A stretch of DNA of 64,000 nt from Verrucomicrobiota bacterium (GTDB lineage Bacteria > Verrucomicrobiota > Verrucomicrobiia > Opitutales > Seribacteraceae). The DNA lies in contig JAOLZO010000002.1 of assembly GCA_028343845.1 (NCBI GenBank), forward strand, positions 50,217 through 114,216, given 5' to 3'. Shown here piece by piece: positions 1 through 8,193 of the stretch. Below the pieces are notes generated by a model. The model was not told where the DNA came from and did not search any database. It worked only from the letters and a program-made list of their open reading frames with translations. The position numbers and the translations under genes are program-made. Numbering within the stretch: position 1 is the stretch's first letter; every line of letters starts with the position of its first letter.

Positions 1-1
1 T

Positions 2-2983
2 GCTGACCGCTTGATCGAGCGTATGGCTGAAGAGGATGAAGGCGGAGCCCCCCGCCTCTCCTTTGACGAATTGCATCGCCTGATCGAAAAAGCGTTAGTT
101 GAGAATGACGCTTATGACGTCGCCAAGAGCCTGGTCATCTCGAGGTCTAGTGCGGGTAATGGAAAGTTGCATCGGCCCGATGAGATGGAGGGGGACACTG
201 CTCAAATCCGTCTGATTCGTAGAAGCGGTCAAGTCGTTCCCTGGAATTCATCCAAGATCGAAGTCGCCGTCCGCAAAGCCTTCCTCTCTCTCAAGAGTGA
301 CTCCGAACCGGCGGTCGATTTGGCCAGGCAGGTAACCCGCAAGGCCCTGTCCACCGGACAGGCATTTATCAATATCGAGGATGTTCAGGATCTCGTGCAG
401 GAAGAATTGATGAGCAAAAGGCACTTCAAGGTTGCCGAGTCCTACATTTTGTATCGAGCCCGCCGACGCATCGAAAGGGAGACCGGGGCGTCTGGCGAAG
501 AGGTCAAGCAAGACTCCATGATCGTGGTCAAGAAAAAGGACGGAAGTACCTATTTTTGGGACGGCATCGACTTGAAGAAGCGGATTTCCTTCGGAACCAT
601 CGGCCTCGACCTTTGCATGACCTCCGAACAGATAGAGGAGAGTTTGCGTCGGTCGGTCTTTTCGGAAATCAGTGAAGAGGATCTTCGAAAGACCATCATT
701 CTAAATGCCAAGACATTGATCGAGCGCGACGGTGACTTTGCCAAGTTTGCCGCCCGCATTTTGCTGACTTACGTATATGAGGAAGTCTTGGGATGGGATA
801 TTGCGAATAACAGCATAGAGGAGCTCAAGACCTTTCATTCCAACGGGCTCAAGCAATATCTCAAGCATGGCGTACAGATAAAGAGACTCGATTCCAAGCT
901 CCTGAAATTGGATGTCGGCAAGCTTGCTGAAGCCCTCGATCCTTCGGCGGATTTGGATTTCGATTACCTTGGCATCCAAACTCTTTTTGACCGCTATCTG
1001 GTTGTAGACAAAACGAATGATTCACCCAAGCGGATCGAAACGCCCCAATTGTTTTGGATGCGTGTAGCCATGGGAGTTTTCGCTCACGAGGAAAACCCGG
1101 AAGACCGGATCATCGCTCTGTACAACCTGTACAAGAGTCGTCGGTTCTGCTCTTCGACCCCAACGCTCTTTAACTCGGGCACACCTCATTCCCAGCTTTC
1201 TTCCTGTTATCTTTACAAGGTGGACGATACAATCGAGTCGATCATGTACCGAGGGATCGCGGAAAACGCCTTTCTCTCGAAATGGGCTGGTGGTCTCGGT
1301 GGTAGTTGGACTTCGGTTCGCGGAACCGGGAGTTATATTGCCGGTACGAATGGAGAAAGTCAGGGGGTCATTCCATTCCTTAAGATGCACAACGACCAAC
1401 TTTGCGCAGTGAATCAAGGTGGCAAACGCAAAGGCTCGGGTTGCGCTTACCTCGAATCCTGGCACTGCGATATCCTTGAGTTTCTCGAATTGCGCAAGAA
1501 CACGGGGGACGACCGTAGGCGAACCCATGACATGAACACGGCGAACTGGATTCCCGATCTGTTCATGAAGCGAATGGAAGCCCGCCAAGATTGGACTCTT
1601 TTCAGAAGTAACGAGGTGCCCGAGTTGCACGACTTGTACGGCAGAGCATTCGAGGATAAATACGTAGAATACGAGGCGAAGGCTGAAAAAGGCGAAGTTT
1701 GGGGGCATACGATGCCCGCGCTTGATCTGTGGAAGCAGATGCTGAAGCTACTTTTCGAAACCGGTCACCCTTGGATTACCTTCAAGGATACGTGCAACGT
1801 TCGCAGTCCTCAGGATCATACGGGTGTTATTCACAGTTCTAACCTTTGCACTGAGATAACGCTGAATACGGGAGCTGACGAAACTGCGGTCTGCAATCTT
1901 GGCTCTGTGGTGCTTGATTCGCATCTCAAAAACGATGGCTCGCTTGATCACGATAAATTGCGTGAAACCGTCCGTATTGCCGTTCGGGCACTGGACAATG
2001 TGATCGACGTTAATTTTTATCCCACCGACGCGGCAAAGACGTCCAACATGCGTCACCGTCCGGTCGGACTTGGGGTAATGGGTCTGCAAAATTCGCTTTT
2101 CGCGAAGAACATATCCTTCTCCTCACAGGAGGCAGTCGAGTTTAATGACGAATTTATGGAAGCCATTTGCTACTATGCATACGAAGCTTCAAGCGACTTG
2201 GCCAGCGAGCGCGGAACTTATTCGACGTTCAGAGGGTCCAAGTGGGACCGGGGGATTCTGCCCCAAGACTCCCTTGAGCTTCTCGAAAAGGAGAGAGGAA
2301 GCGCGGTGGAGGTACCCAAGGAAGGCAAAATGGATTGGTCGATCGTTCGTGACAAAATAGCCAAGCACGGAATGCGAAACAGCAACGTCATTGCGATTGC
2401 TCCGACAGCAACCATTTCCAACATCATGGGTTCTTCCCCATGCATCGAGCCTACCTACAAGAACCTGTTCGTGAAAAGTAATCTATCGGGCGACTTTATG
2501 GTGCTTAACCGATTTTTGGTCAACGACTTGAAGCAGGAGGGCCTTTGGGACAAGGAGATGTCTGACCAGCTGAAGTATTTCGACGGCGAGCTTTCTGACA
2601 TTTCCAACATCCCTGATTGGATCAAGGCGAAATATCTTACCGCGTTTGACGTTTCCTATGAATTCGTGATCGCAGCGGCGGCCCGCAGACAGAAATGGAT
2701 CGATCAGTCTCAGTCCGTCAATTTATTCCTTGGAGAACCTGACCTCAAGGCTCTGTCCCATATGTATCGGGCGGCGTGGAGGCAAGGGCTCAAGACGACC
2801 TATTATTTGCGTACCCTCGGAGCCTCGAACATTGAGAAGGCAACTGTCGATCTCAAGAAGGAGAAGCCTCTTGCCGATATTTCGGATGAGCCTTCCGCCA
2901 AGAAGGAATTTACCGATGCCGAAAAGAAAGCCTGTAGCATAGAAGCCATGATGAACGGAGAGGAATGCGAGGCTTGTCAATAA
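2..2983 (+). CDS. nrdA: Ribonucleoside-diphosphate reductase, alpha subunit (class I), 5' end outside window
   Basis: Large subunit of aerobic ribonucleotide reductase, reducing ribonucleoside diphosphates to deoxy forms with a small radical-bearing subunit. Seen: the reading frame is open from base 2, before any start (TTG at 11, ATG at 23), so the gene probably begins upstream. The N-terminus is the tail of an ATP-cone (ending near AKSLVISR), followed by a second complete cone at about residues 65-155 and a cone-like segment after it. Catalytic motifs are intact: TPTLFNSGTPHSQLSSCYL with the first active-site Cys, NLCTE (Asn/Cys/Glu radical site), AVCNLGS with the second active-site Cys, and TTYYLRTL with the Tyr pair for radical transfer. 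It ends CEACQ, a CxxC that would accept electrons from thioredoxin or glutaredoxin. Extra cones recall chlamydial NrdA and suggest tight ATP/dATP control. nrdB is not in the window. Confidence 0.95.
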   Translation, partial: ADRLIERMAEEDEGGAPRLSFDELHRLIEKALVENDAYDVAKSLVISRSSAGNGKLHRPDEMEGDTAQIRLIRRSGQVVPWNSSKIEVAVRKAFLSLKSDSEPAVDLARQVTRKALSTGQAFINIEDVQDLVQEELMSKRHFKVAESYILYRARRRIERETGASGEEVKQDSMIVVKKKDGSTYFWDGIDLKKRISFGTIGLDLCMTSEQIEESLRRSVFSEISEEDLRKTIILNAKTLIERDGDFAKFAARILLTYVYEEVLGWDIANNSIEELKTFHSNGLKQYLKHGVQIKRLDSKLLKLDVGKLAEALDPSADLDFDYLGIQTLFDRYLVVDKTNDSPKRIETPQLFWMRVAMGVFAHEENPEDRIIALYNLYKSRRFCSSTPTLFNSGTPHSQLSSCYLYKVDDTIESIMYRGIAENAFLSKWAGGLGGSWTSVRGTGSYIAGTNGESQGVIPFLKMHNDQLCAVNQGGKRKGSGCAYLESWHCDILEFLELRKNTGDDRRRTHDMNTANWIPDLFMKRMEARQDWTLFRSNEVPELHDLYGRAFEDKYVEYEAKAEKGEVWGHTMPALDLWKQMLKLLFETGHPWITFKDTCNVRSPQDHTGVIHSSNLCTEITLNTGADETAVCNLGSVVLDSHLKNDGSLDHDKLRETVRIAVRALDNVIDVNFYPTDAAKTSNMRHRPVGLGVMGLQNSLFAKNISFSSQEAVEFNDEFMEAICYYAYEASSDLASERGTYSTFRGSKWDRGILPQDSLELLEKERGSAVEVPKEGKMDWSIVRDKIAKHGMRNSNVIAIAPTATISNIMGSSPCIEPTYKNLFVKSNLSGDFMVLNRFLVNDLKQEGLWDKEMSDQLKYFDGELSDISNIPDWIKAKYLTAFDVSYEFVIAAAARRQKWIDQSQSVNLFLGEPDLKALSHMYRAAWRQGLKTTYYLRTLGASNIEKATVDLKKEKPLADISDEPSAKKEFTDAEKKACSIEAMMNGEECEACQ

Positions 2984-3032
2984 TTTGACGATTCACTCTT
3001 TTCGGAAACTTCCAACTTGATCGACTTGGGGC

Positions 3033-3563
3033 TTGAAGCTATCGCAGCGACTCGCGACCTACCTTAGAAAGAAACCTATGTTGGGCAAAGGGGTGTTCAT
3101 TGCCCCGAAGGCTACCGTTGTCGGAGACGTTCGTCTTGGACAAGATTCCAGCGTCTGGTATGGCGCCGTGCTGAGGGGGGACATAAACTTCATCTCGGTA
3201 GGCGAGGGATCGAACTTGCAGGACGGGGTAATCGGGCATTTGTCGGACGACCTCCCCTTGACAGTCGGTGATTACGTGACGATTGGTCACGGCGCGGTTA
3301 TTCATGCCTGCGTGATCGAAGACGAATGCCTTGTCGGCATGAACGCTACCATTCTGGACGGAGCCCGTGTCGGTCGCCAGTCGATTGTGGCTGCAGGAAC
3401 GGTTGTTCCGCAAGGCATGCAGGTTCCGGAGGGTTCTCTTGTTGCCGGAGTCCCGGCAACGATTCGCAAGACTCTCTCTCCTGAACGCCGACAGGGTTTG
3501 CGCCAGTGGGCAGAAAAGTACGTCGAAGTGGCCAAGGCCCATCGATCCTGCCTTTCGGATTAG
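3033..3563 (+). CDS. Gamma-carbonic anhydrase-like hexapeptide-repeat protein
   Basis: Cytosolic left-handed beta-helix trimer protein of the gamma-carbonic anhydrase/YrdA/PaaY family; this family binds a metal between subunits, and some members hydrate CO2. Seen: hexapeptide-type repeats across about residues 20-145, and three His at 69, 86 and 91 (IGHLSD and IGHGAVIHACVI) that match the metal ligands. The family hallmark GMNATILDGA follows. Length of 176 residues is normal. The TTG start at 3033 gives the usual short N-terminal helix; ATG at 3078 is an alternative. It lies 49 bases after nrdA and its stop overlaps the stop of a small convergent gene. Enzymatic activity cannot be told from sequence, since many homologues are inactive. 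Confidence 0.85.
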   Translation: MKLSQRLATYLRKKPMLGKGVFIAPKATVVGDVRLGQDSSVWYGAVLRGDINFISVGEGSNLQDGVIGHLSDDLPLTVGDYVTIGHGAVIHACVIEDECLVGMNATILDGARVGRQSIVAAGTVVPQGMQVPEGSLVAGVPATIRKTLSPERRQGLRQWAEKYVEVAKAHRSCLSD

Positions 3564-3886
3564 AGCTTCCGAGCTTGCGCGTTTTCCATCCCATGCTCCT
3601 GGTAGAGCTCATGGGCCAAGGAGGCGAGAGATGGCAGGGGCTGAACGCCCGAGCCCGACTCCGCGCAACAGCAAAGGTAGGATCGTAACAATTCATCGCT
3701 GGCAGTCTTTCCGTCTTCGCGCAGAAGCCTGAGCAAAAGGTTTCTTGCGGCACTCCAATCTTCTTGGCCAAAGGAATGGCTGGTCATGGCAAGTTCCCAT
3801 GCACCTGCCTCTTCGGAGCTCATTTCGGACAGCCAACTATTCATTGTCTTGAGCCTAGAGGAGCTTCGTTTTTCAGGCAATTTCAT
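3560..3886 (-). CDS. Small hypothetical protein, Trp/Leu-rich helical
   Basis: I do not recognise this protein. The frame can be read from an ATG at 3886 (108 residues) or from a TTG at 3940. It contains a helical stretch WSAARNLLLRLLRE with a regular hydrophobic pattern, then a Cys triplet (YLCCCAES). The stop codon overlaps that of the convergent carbonic anhydrase-like gene. It fills the only gap of about 400 bases between genes here, and the AT-rich stretch 3887-3967 to its right would hold divergent promoters for it and for the reductase at 3968. No Shine-Dalgarno sequence is obvious. It is probably real, because otherwise the gap is unexplained, but this is not proven. Confidence 0.5.
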   Translation of the reverse strand: MKLPEKRSSSRLKTMNSWLSEMSSEEAGAWELAMTSHSFGQEDWSAARNLLLRLLREDGKTASDELLRSYLCCCAESGSGVQPLPSLASLAHELYQEHGMENAQARKL

Positions 3887-3967
3887 AAAAACTGCAAATT
3901 CAGTAAATATTTCGCTTGGACAATGCGACTGGATTTGCAAAGAATGGTTTTATAATTTTAACCTCAT

Positions 3968-5098
3968 ATGTCTAATTCGCCCGACGGACACACCAAGGAA
4001 AATCCCTACCACTCCGAACTACTTGTAAACCGCCTGATGACGGAAGGCTCCGACAAGGAGACCCGTCACTTCGAGCTTTCTCTCAAGAGCAGCGGATTGG
4101 AGTACCTGCCAGGTGACTCTCTCGGGGTTCATCCCCTCAATTGCCAGGACGCCGTTGCCGACCTTCTCAGCGCGATCGGGTTTTCGGGTAAAGAGGAGAT
4201 CGAACTGGGCGAGGATACCGTGCTCTTGGGAGATGCTTTATCCACTCGTCTCGCCTGCACCGTGCTTAGCAGAATGCAGATCAAGAAATTCAATGAGATT
4301 GCGCAAGCATCCCAACTCGAAGATTTGCTTAAGTCCGAGAATAAACAATCTCTAGCTGATTATCTTTGGGGGCGCGAGCTGATCGATCTCTTTCTTGAAT
4401 TTCCACAGCAGGGGTTGAGCGCCTCCCAATTCGCAAGCCTTCTTCGTCCACTTGCTCCCCGTCTTTATTCCATCGCATCAAGCTTGAGCGCTCATCCCGA
4501 TGAGGTCCACCTTACCGTTGCGATCGTCCGGTACGAATCACATGGGCGCAAGCGCCAGGGCGTCTGCTCCTCTTATCTTGCCGATCGGGTGGGAGAGACC
4601 GTGCCTTGCTATCTTCACGGCAACAAGAACTTCAAACTGCCCGAGGATCCGGAAACCCCCATCATCATGGTCGGTCCAGGAACGGGAATCGCACCCTTCC
4701 GCGCCTTTGTCGAGGAAAGATTGGCTACTGGTGCAAAGGGAAAGAACTGGCTCTTTTTCGGCGATCGTTCCCATGCCCATGATTATCTTTACGGAGAGGA
4801 ATGGGAAGCCCGCCGCAAGGACGGAATTCTTCAAGGCCTTGATCTTGCCTGGTCACGGGATCAGGAGGAAAAGGTATATGTCCAGCACAAGATGCTGGAG
4901 CGTGGGGCTGAGTTGTGGGCTTGGCTTCAGGAAGGAGCCGTTTTTTACGTCTGTGGAGATGCATTCCGCATGGCTAAGGACGTTGACCAGGCCTTGCGTC
5001 AAATTGCTTGCACAGAAGGAAGCCTAAGCGAAGAAGATGCCGCAACTTGGGTTCGCTCTCTGCAAAGGGAAAAACGCTACCTCAAGGACGTTTACTGA
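3968..5098 (+). CDS. Sulfite reductase flavoprotein-type FAD/NADPH reductase (no flavodoxin domain)
   Basis: Homologue of the C-terminal two thirds of CysJ/cytochrome P450 reductase: an FAD-binding barrel with its helical insert, then a ferredoxin-NADP reductase NADPH domain. Seen: LEYLPGDSLGVHP near residue 45, the FAD motif RLYSIASS, GVCSSYL, the NADPH loop GPGTGIAPFRAF, FFGDR, VYVCGDAFRMAKDV, and the family's terminal RYLKDVY. At 376 residues it lacks the N-terminal FMN-binding flavodoxin domain of CysJ (about 600 residues). It would therefore pass electrons from NADPH through FAD to a separate carrier or directly to a hemoprotein; the partner is not in the window. ATG start at 3968. Sulfite reduction is likely but inferred. 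Confidence 0.85.
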   Translation: MSNSPDGHTKENPYHSELLVNRLMTEGSDKETRHFELSLKSSGLEYLPGDSLGVHPLNCQDAVADLLSAIGFSGKEEIELGEDTVLLGDALSTRLACTVLSRMQIKKFNEIAQASQLEDLLKSENKQSLADYLWGRELIDLFLEFPQQGLSASQFASLLRPLAPRLYSIASSLSAHPDEVHLTVAIVRYESHGRKRQGVCSSYLADRVGETVPCYLHGNKNFKLPEDPETPIIMVGPGTGIAPFRAFVEERLATGAKGKNWLFFGDRSHAHDYLYGEEWEARRKDGILQGLDLAWSRDQEEKVYVQHKMLERGAELWAWLQEGAVFYVCGDAFRMAKDVDQALRQIACTEGSLSEEDAATWVRSLQREKRYLKDVY

Positions 5099-5145
5099 CA
5101 CGGCCGGGCAATTCTAAAATAGCTTGGATAAGGCTTGCTTGAAAT

Positions 5146-5161
5146 TGAGAATCAATTATCA
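5146..5161. promoter_or_regulatory. Possible Fur-type operator upstream of the TonB receptor
   Basis: TGAGAAT and ATTATCA flank two bases, giving a near-perfect inverted repeat (6 of 7 positions) that resembles half sites of the Fur box (GATAAT/ATTATC). The spacer is two bases rather than the usual one. It sits 8 bases before the receptor start, where binding would block transcription or initiation. A Fur-family gene lies at the other end of the receptor gene. Inference only. Confidence 0.35.
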
Positions 5162-5169
5162 ATAAGGGG

Positions 5170-7104
5170 ATGTCTAGTTTTACTTCTTTCTTGCGTTGGA
5201 TAACGATAGTGACCGCAATGATCAGGGGTTCTTTTTTATATGGAGATGCCGATACGTTGGAACCGATGGAGGTTTCCGCCCTTAGGCTAGAAACTGCCTC
5301 TAAGAACTTACCTGCCCGAATCCAAGTGCTTGATCAAGCTGATATTGAGCAGTCAGGTGCTGTTGATTTAGTCGAATTACTAAGAAGGGAAGCAAACCTG
5401 CAGGTGCGATCAACTTCCGGGAATTCAGCAAGAGCCTCGGTTGCAATGGGTGGGTTTGGGGAGAACGGAGGGCTTCGTACTTTGGTACTTTTAGACGGGC
5501 ATCGACTAAATGCGATCGATATGTCTGCAATCGATTGGTATTCCATTCCCCTGGGACTGGTAGAGTCGATCGAGGTAATTCGTGGCGGGCAGTCAGGAAC
5601 CTTTGGAAACCATGCGGTAGGCGGGGTAATCAAAATCAATACCAAGCTCCCAAATGTAGAACCTTCTGGTTCCCTGGAAGCCAGTGCCGGAAGTTTTGAT
5701 ACTTTCAATGCAAGAGGTTCGTATTCTCAAAGGCTTGGGGGAATTGGACTAACGATTTTTGGGGAGCGGGCGGAGTCAGATGGATACCGTGTGAACGGAG
5801 ATCTCAAGACAGACGCTGGTGGAGTTAGACTGGATTGGGCAAGCGAATCAGATGTTAAGGGTTACTTATCTTGGAGTTTGTCGAGTAGCGATTTTGGATT
5901 GCCGGGAGATTTGAATGCCAGTGCTTTGGCTTCTAACCGGAGGCAAACCACCGATCCCAACGACCAAGGGGGTGAAAGATCTGCCCATGCGAGGGCAGGA
6001 TTGAGTTATGATATCAATGATCAATGGCTTTTGGAAAACAGATTGGGATATCAGGATCGTGAGGTAAGGGTCAATATGCCGAGTGTTCCATTTGGAGGTT
6101 ACCTCGCTGACACTATTTACGAAACTTTTTCCTACAGCCCTGTATTGCATTACTATTCAAATGCAGTCGTCTGGTTTTTCGGTTTCGATTTCTCCAAGGA
6201 TAATTTGGATTCAAAGACAAACTATGGAGACTCGAAATATGAGCGAAAGACTTTGGCTTTTTTTAGCTCGACCGGATTACCGCTTTCAGAGCAATGGAAT
6301 CTGAACGTGAACTTCAGGGTGGAGAGGGCGGAAAATTCTGGAGTTTATTCAGGCACTAAGTTGAATCAAGTAAGGAAGGACGAATGGGCAGGAGGCGTTG
6401 GTCTGATTCGTGATTTTGGAGAAGAGAATCGAATTTATGGGACTGTTCGCCGTTTTTATCGCTATCCGGCAACGGATGAATATATGGATTTCGGTACTCC
6501 GGCGATTAATCAAAACCTGGAACCCGAAAACGGGTACGAAGTCGAAGTGGGAACGGACTGGAGTATAGACCGAATCTTCTTAAGCGGCCGAATTTTTAGA
6601 CAATGGATGGAGGATGAAATTATTTATGACCCCCTTGTAGGCCTATTTGGTTCCAATGTAAATTTACCGAAAAATCGTCGCATGGGTTTGGATTTTTCCA
6701 TTGATTGGGAGATGACCGATTCGATCCGTTCAGGTGTAAGCTATGAGTATGTAAAAGCCACGTTCGAAGAAGGTAATTATCCGGGGTCAAAAGTACCTTT
6801 GGTTCCCGAAGGCCTACTTAGGTTGTGTATCGAATTGCGCCCTGTTGATTCATTATGGTTAACTTTGGGAGGATCATATGTGGGAGAAAGCTTTCGCGGG
6901 AGTGATTTTTCAAATACCGCGGTCAAAATGGAAGATTATTGGCTATATGATCTGGGCATAAATTATGAATTATCAGAAAGCGCCACTCTTTTTGGTGGCG
7001 TGGAGAACCTATTGGACGAAGAGTACTTATCTACCGCTTTTGGAACCGGTTTGTATCCCGGGGAGGGAAGGAAGGCGAGATTCGGGCTGCGCTATTCTTT
7101 CTAA
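5170..7104 (+). CDS. TonB-dependent outer-membrane receptor
   Basis: Outer-membrane 22-strand barrel receptor importing an iron complex, cobalamin or similar ligand with TonB energy. Seen: short signal segment, a TonB-box-like EPMEVSALR near residue 32, a plug domain at about 45-150 with VELLRREANLQVR, RTLVLLDGHRLN, VESIEVIRGGQSGTFGNHAVGGVI, then a beta-barrel ending in Phe (GLRYSF). The terminal region GGVENLLDEEYLSTAFG is typical. Length of 644 residues fits siderophore or vitamin receptors rather than SusC types. GGGG directly abuts the ATG at 5170, so the ATG at 5218 is an alternative start. A Fur-like inverted repeat just upstream suggests iron regulation. The ligand is not identifiable. 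Confidence 0.9.
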   Translation: MSSFTSFLRWITIVTAMIRGSFLYGDADTLEPMEVSALRLETASKNLPARIQVLDQADIEQSGAVDLVELLRREANLQVRSTSGNSARASVAMGGFGENGGLRTLVLLDGHRLNAIDMSAIDWYSIPLGLVESIEVIRGGQSGTFGNHAVGGVIKINTKLPNVEPSGSLEASAGSFDTFNARGSYSQRLGGIGLTIFGERAESDGYRVNGDLKTDAGGVRLDWASESDVKGYLSWSLSSSDFGLPGDLNASALASNRRQTTDPNDQGGERSAHARAGLSYDINDQWLLENRLGYQDREVRVNMPSVPFGGYLADTIYETFSYSPVLHYYSNAVVWFFGFDFSKDNLDSKTNYGDSKYERKTLAFFSSTGLPLSEQWNLNVNFRVERAENSGVYSGTKLNQVRKDEWAGGVGLIRDFGEENRIYGTVRRFYRYPATDEYMDFGTPAINQNLEPENGYEVEVGTDWSIDRIFLSGRIFRQWMEDEIIYDPLVGLFGSNVNLPKNRRMGLDFSIDWEMTDSIRSGVSYEYVKATFEEGNYPGSKVPLVPEGLLRLCIELRPVDSLWLTLGGSYVGESFRGSDFSNTAVKMEDYWLYDLGINYELSESATLFGGVENLLDEEYLSTAFGTGLYPGEGRKARFGLRYSF

Positions 7105-7115
7105 GCTTGTTTCCT

Positions 7116-7487
7116 TTATTCGCATTCCGGGCAGGATCCGTAAAGCATAACCTCGAAACCCTGCACGTCGAATCCTTCGGGTACATTGGCGGGGGGGATG
7201 TCTCCGGTGGTGTCCTCCAAGGCAAAGAGTTTGTCGCAGGACCTGCAGGCAAAGTGTACTTTGTCCTTTCCATCCGCCCATTCGTAGCGCGGAGGTTGGC
7301 CTGGGTAGTCGACGCCCACGACCTGTTGGTTTTCGCCCAGGCTCTTGAGGTGCCGGTAGGTGGTTGCGATTCCGATACTTGGGCTTTCAAGGGCTGCTTT
7401 CCGGTGAATCTCAAGAGGGGTTAAGGGGCGCCCGGCTGTGCGGATGACTTCCAGGATGACGTCTCCCTGCCGGGTACTTCTTTTCAT
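7116..7487 (-). CDS. Fur-family transcriptional regulator
   Basis: Metal- or peroxide-sensing repressor of the Fur/Zur/PerR family. Seen: N-terminal winged helix at about residues 1-75 (RQGDVILEVIRTAGRPLTPLEIH, IATTYRHLKSL as recognition helix) and a C-terminal dimerisation domain with two CxxC pairs, CRSC near 80 and CPEC at the very end, which would hold a structural zinc. At 123 residues it is short, starting directly at the first winged-helix segment. It is translationally coupled to def (ATGA overlap at 7484-7487) and converges on the TonB receptor gene with an 11-base gap. Whether it senses iron, zinc or peroxide cannot be decided. Confidence 0.88.
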   Translation of the reverse strand: MKRSTRQGDVILEVIRTAGRPLTPLEIHRKAALESPSIGIATTYRHLKSLGENQQVVGVDYPGQPPRYEWADGKDKVHFACRSCDKLFALEDTTGDIPPANVPEGFDVQGFEVMLYGSCPECE

Positions 7488-8080
7488 CGAGGGTAGGCGT
7501 AAGGAAGCTTCCCTTCCTTGAGGCAGGCTTGGGTCTTTTTCTTGAGCTGTCGAACCTCTTCCTTGATCTCAGCGAAATGGGGCTTTTCCATGAGATCGAT
7601 GAAAAGGATGCCATCCAAGTGGTCCACTTCGTGCTGAATGCAACGAGCGAGCAAACCGTCGCATTCCAGCACGTGAGGCACGCCGTCGAGGTCCTGATAT
7701 CCGACCCGAATGCGCTCGGGGCGAGCGACGTCTCCCTTGATCTCGGGCAAGGATAGACAGCCTTCCTCGTAATAAAACTCGTCACAGGGGAGAAATTGGA
7801 TCTTGGGGTTAGCCAAAGGCATGGGTCTTAGAAGGGCGGGGGACAGGGGTTTGCCGTCCAGAATGCAGGTCATCGGATAATCCGGATGATCAGGGACTTC
7901 GATCACGCAAAAGCGCAGGGCTTGCCCGATTTGCTGGGCTGCCAAGCCGATTCCATCGGCACCGCGCATCGCCTCGATCATGTCGTTGGCAAGATCGGAG
8001 AGTTCGTCGGAGAAGTCGGAGACTGCTTTGCCTTTTTCGTGAAGGATGCTTTCTCCATACTGAGTGATTCGCAGGGTCAT
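7484..8080 (-). CDS. def: Peptide deformylase
   Basis: Metalloenzyme removing the formyl group from the N-terminal Met of new proteins in the cytosol. Seen: all three family motifs, GIGLAAQQIG near residue 42, EGCLSLPE near 107 (metal Cys) and QHEVDHLDG near 150 (two metal His and catalytic Glu). The 198-residue length is slightly long because of an insert after EVPDHPDYP and a C-terminal lysine-rich helix. ATG start at 8080 faces the divergent gene at 8194, so 8081-8193 must hold two promoters. The downstream gene is the Fur-family regulator, overlapping by four bases. Confidence 0.96.
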   Translation of the reverse strand: MTLRITQYGESILHEKGKAVSDFSDELSDLANDMIEAMRGADGIGLAAQQIGQALRFCVIEVPDHPDYPMTCILDGKPLSPALLRPMPLANPKIQFLPCDEFYYEEGCLSLPEIKGDVARPERIRVGYQDLDGVPHVLECDGLLARCIQHEVDHLDGILFIDLMEKPHFAEIKEEVRQLKKKTQACLKEGKLPYAYPR

Positions 8081-8193
8081 TTTTCAGGATGAAATATAAT
8101 CTTGTTTCGTGCTTTGCATAAATTGGGAATGATGAATGCTTTAATCGAGGATATGTTGAACGTGAACAAAAATCGATTGCCAAATCCAGGCTG

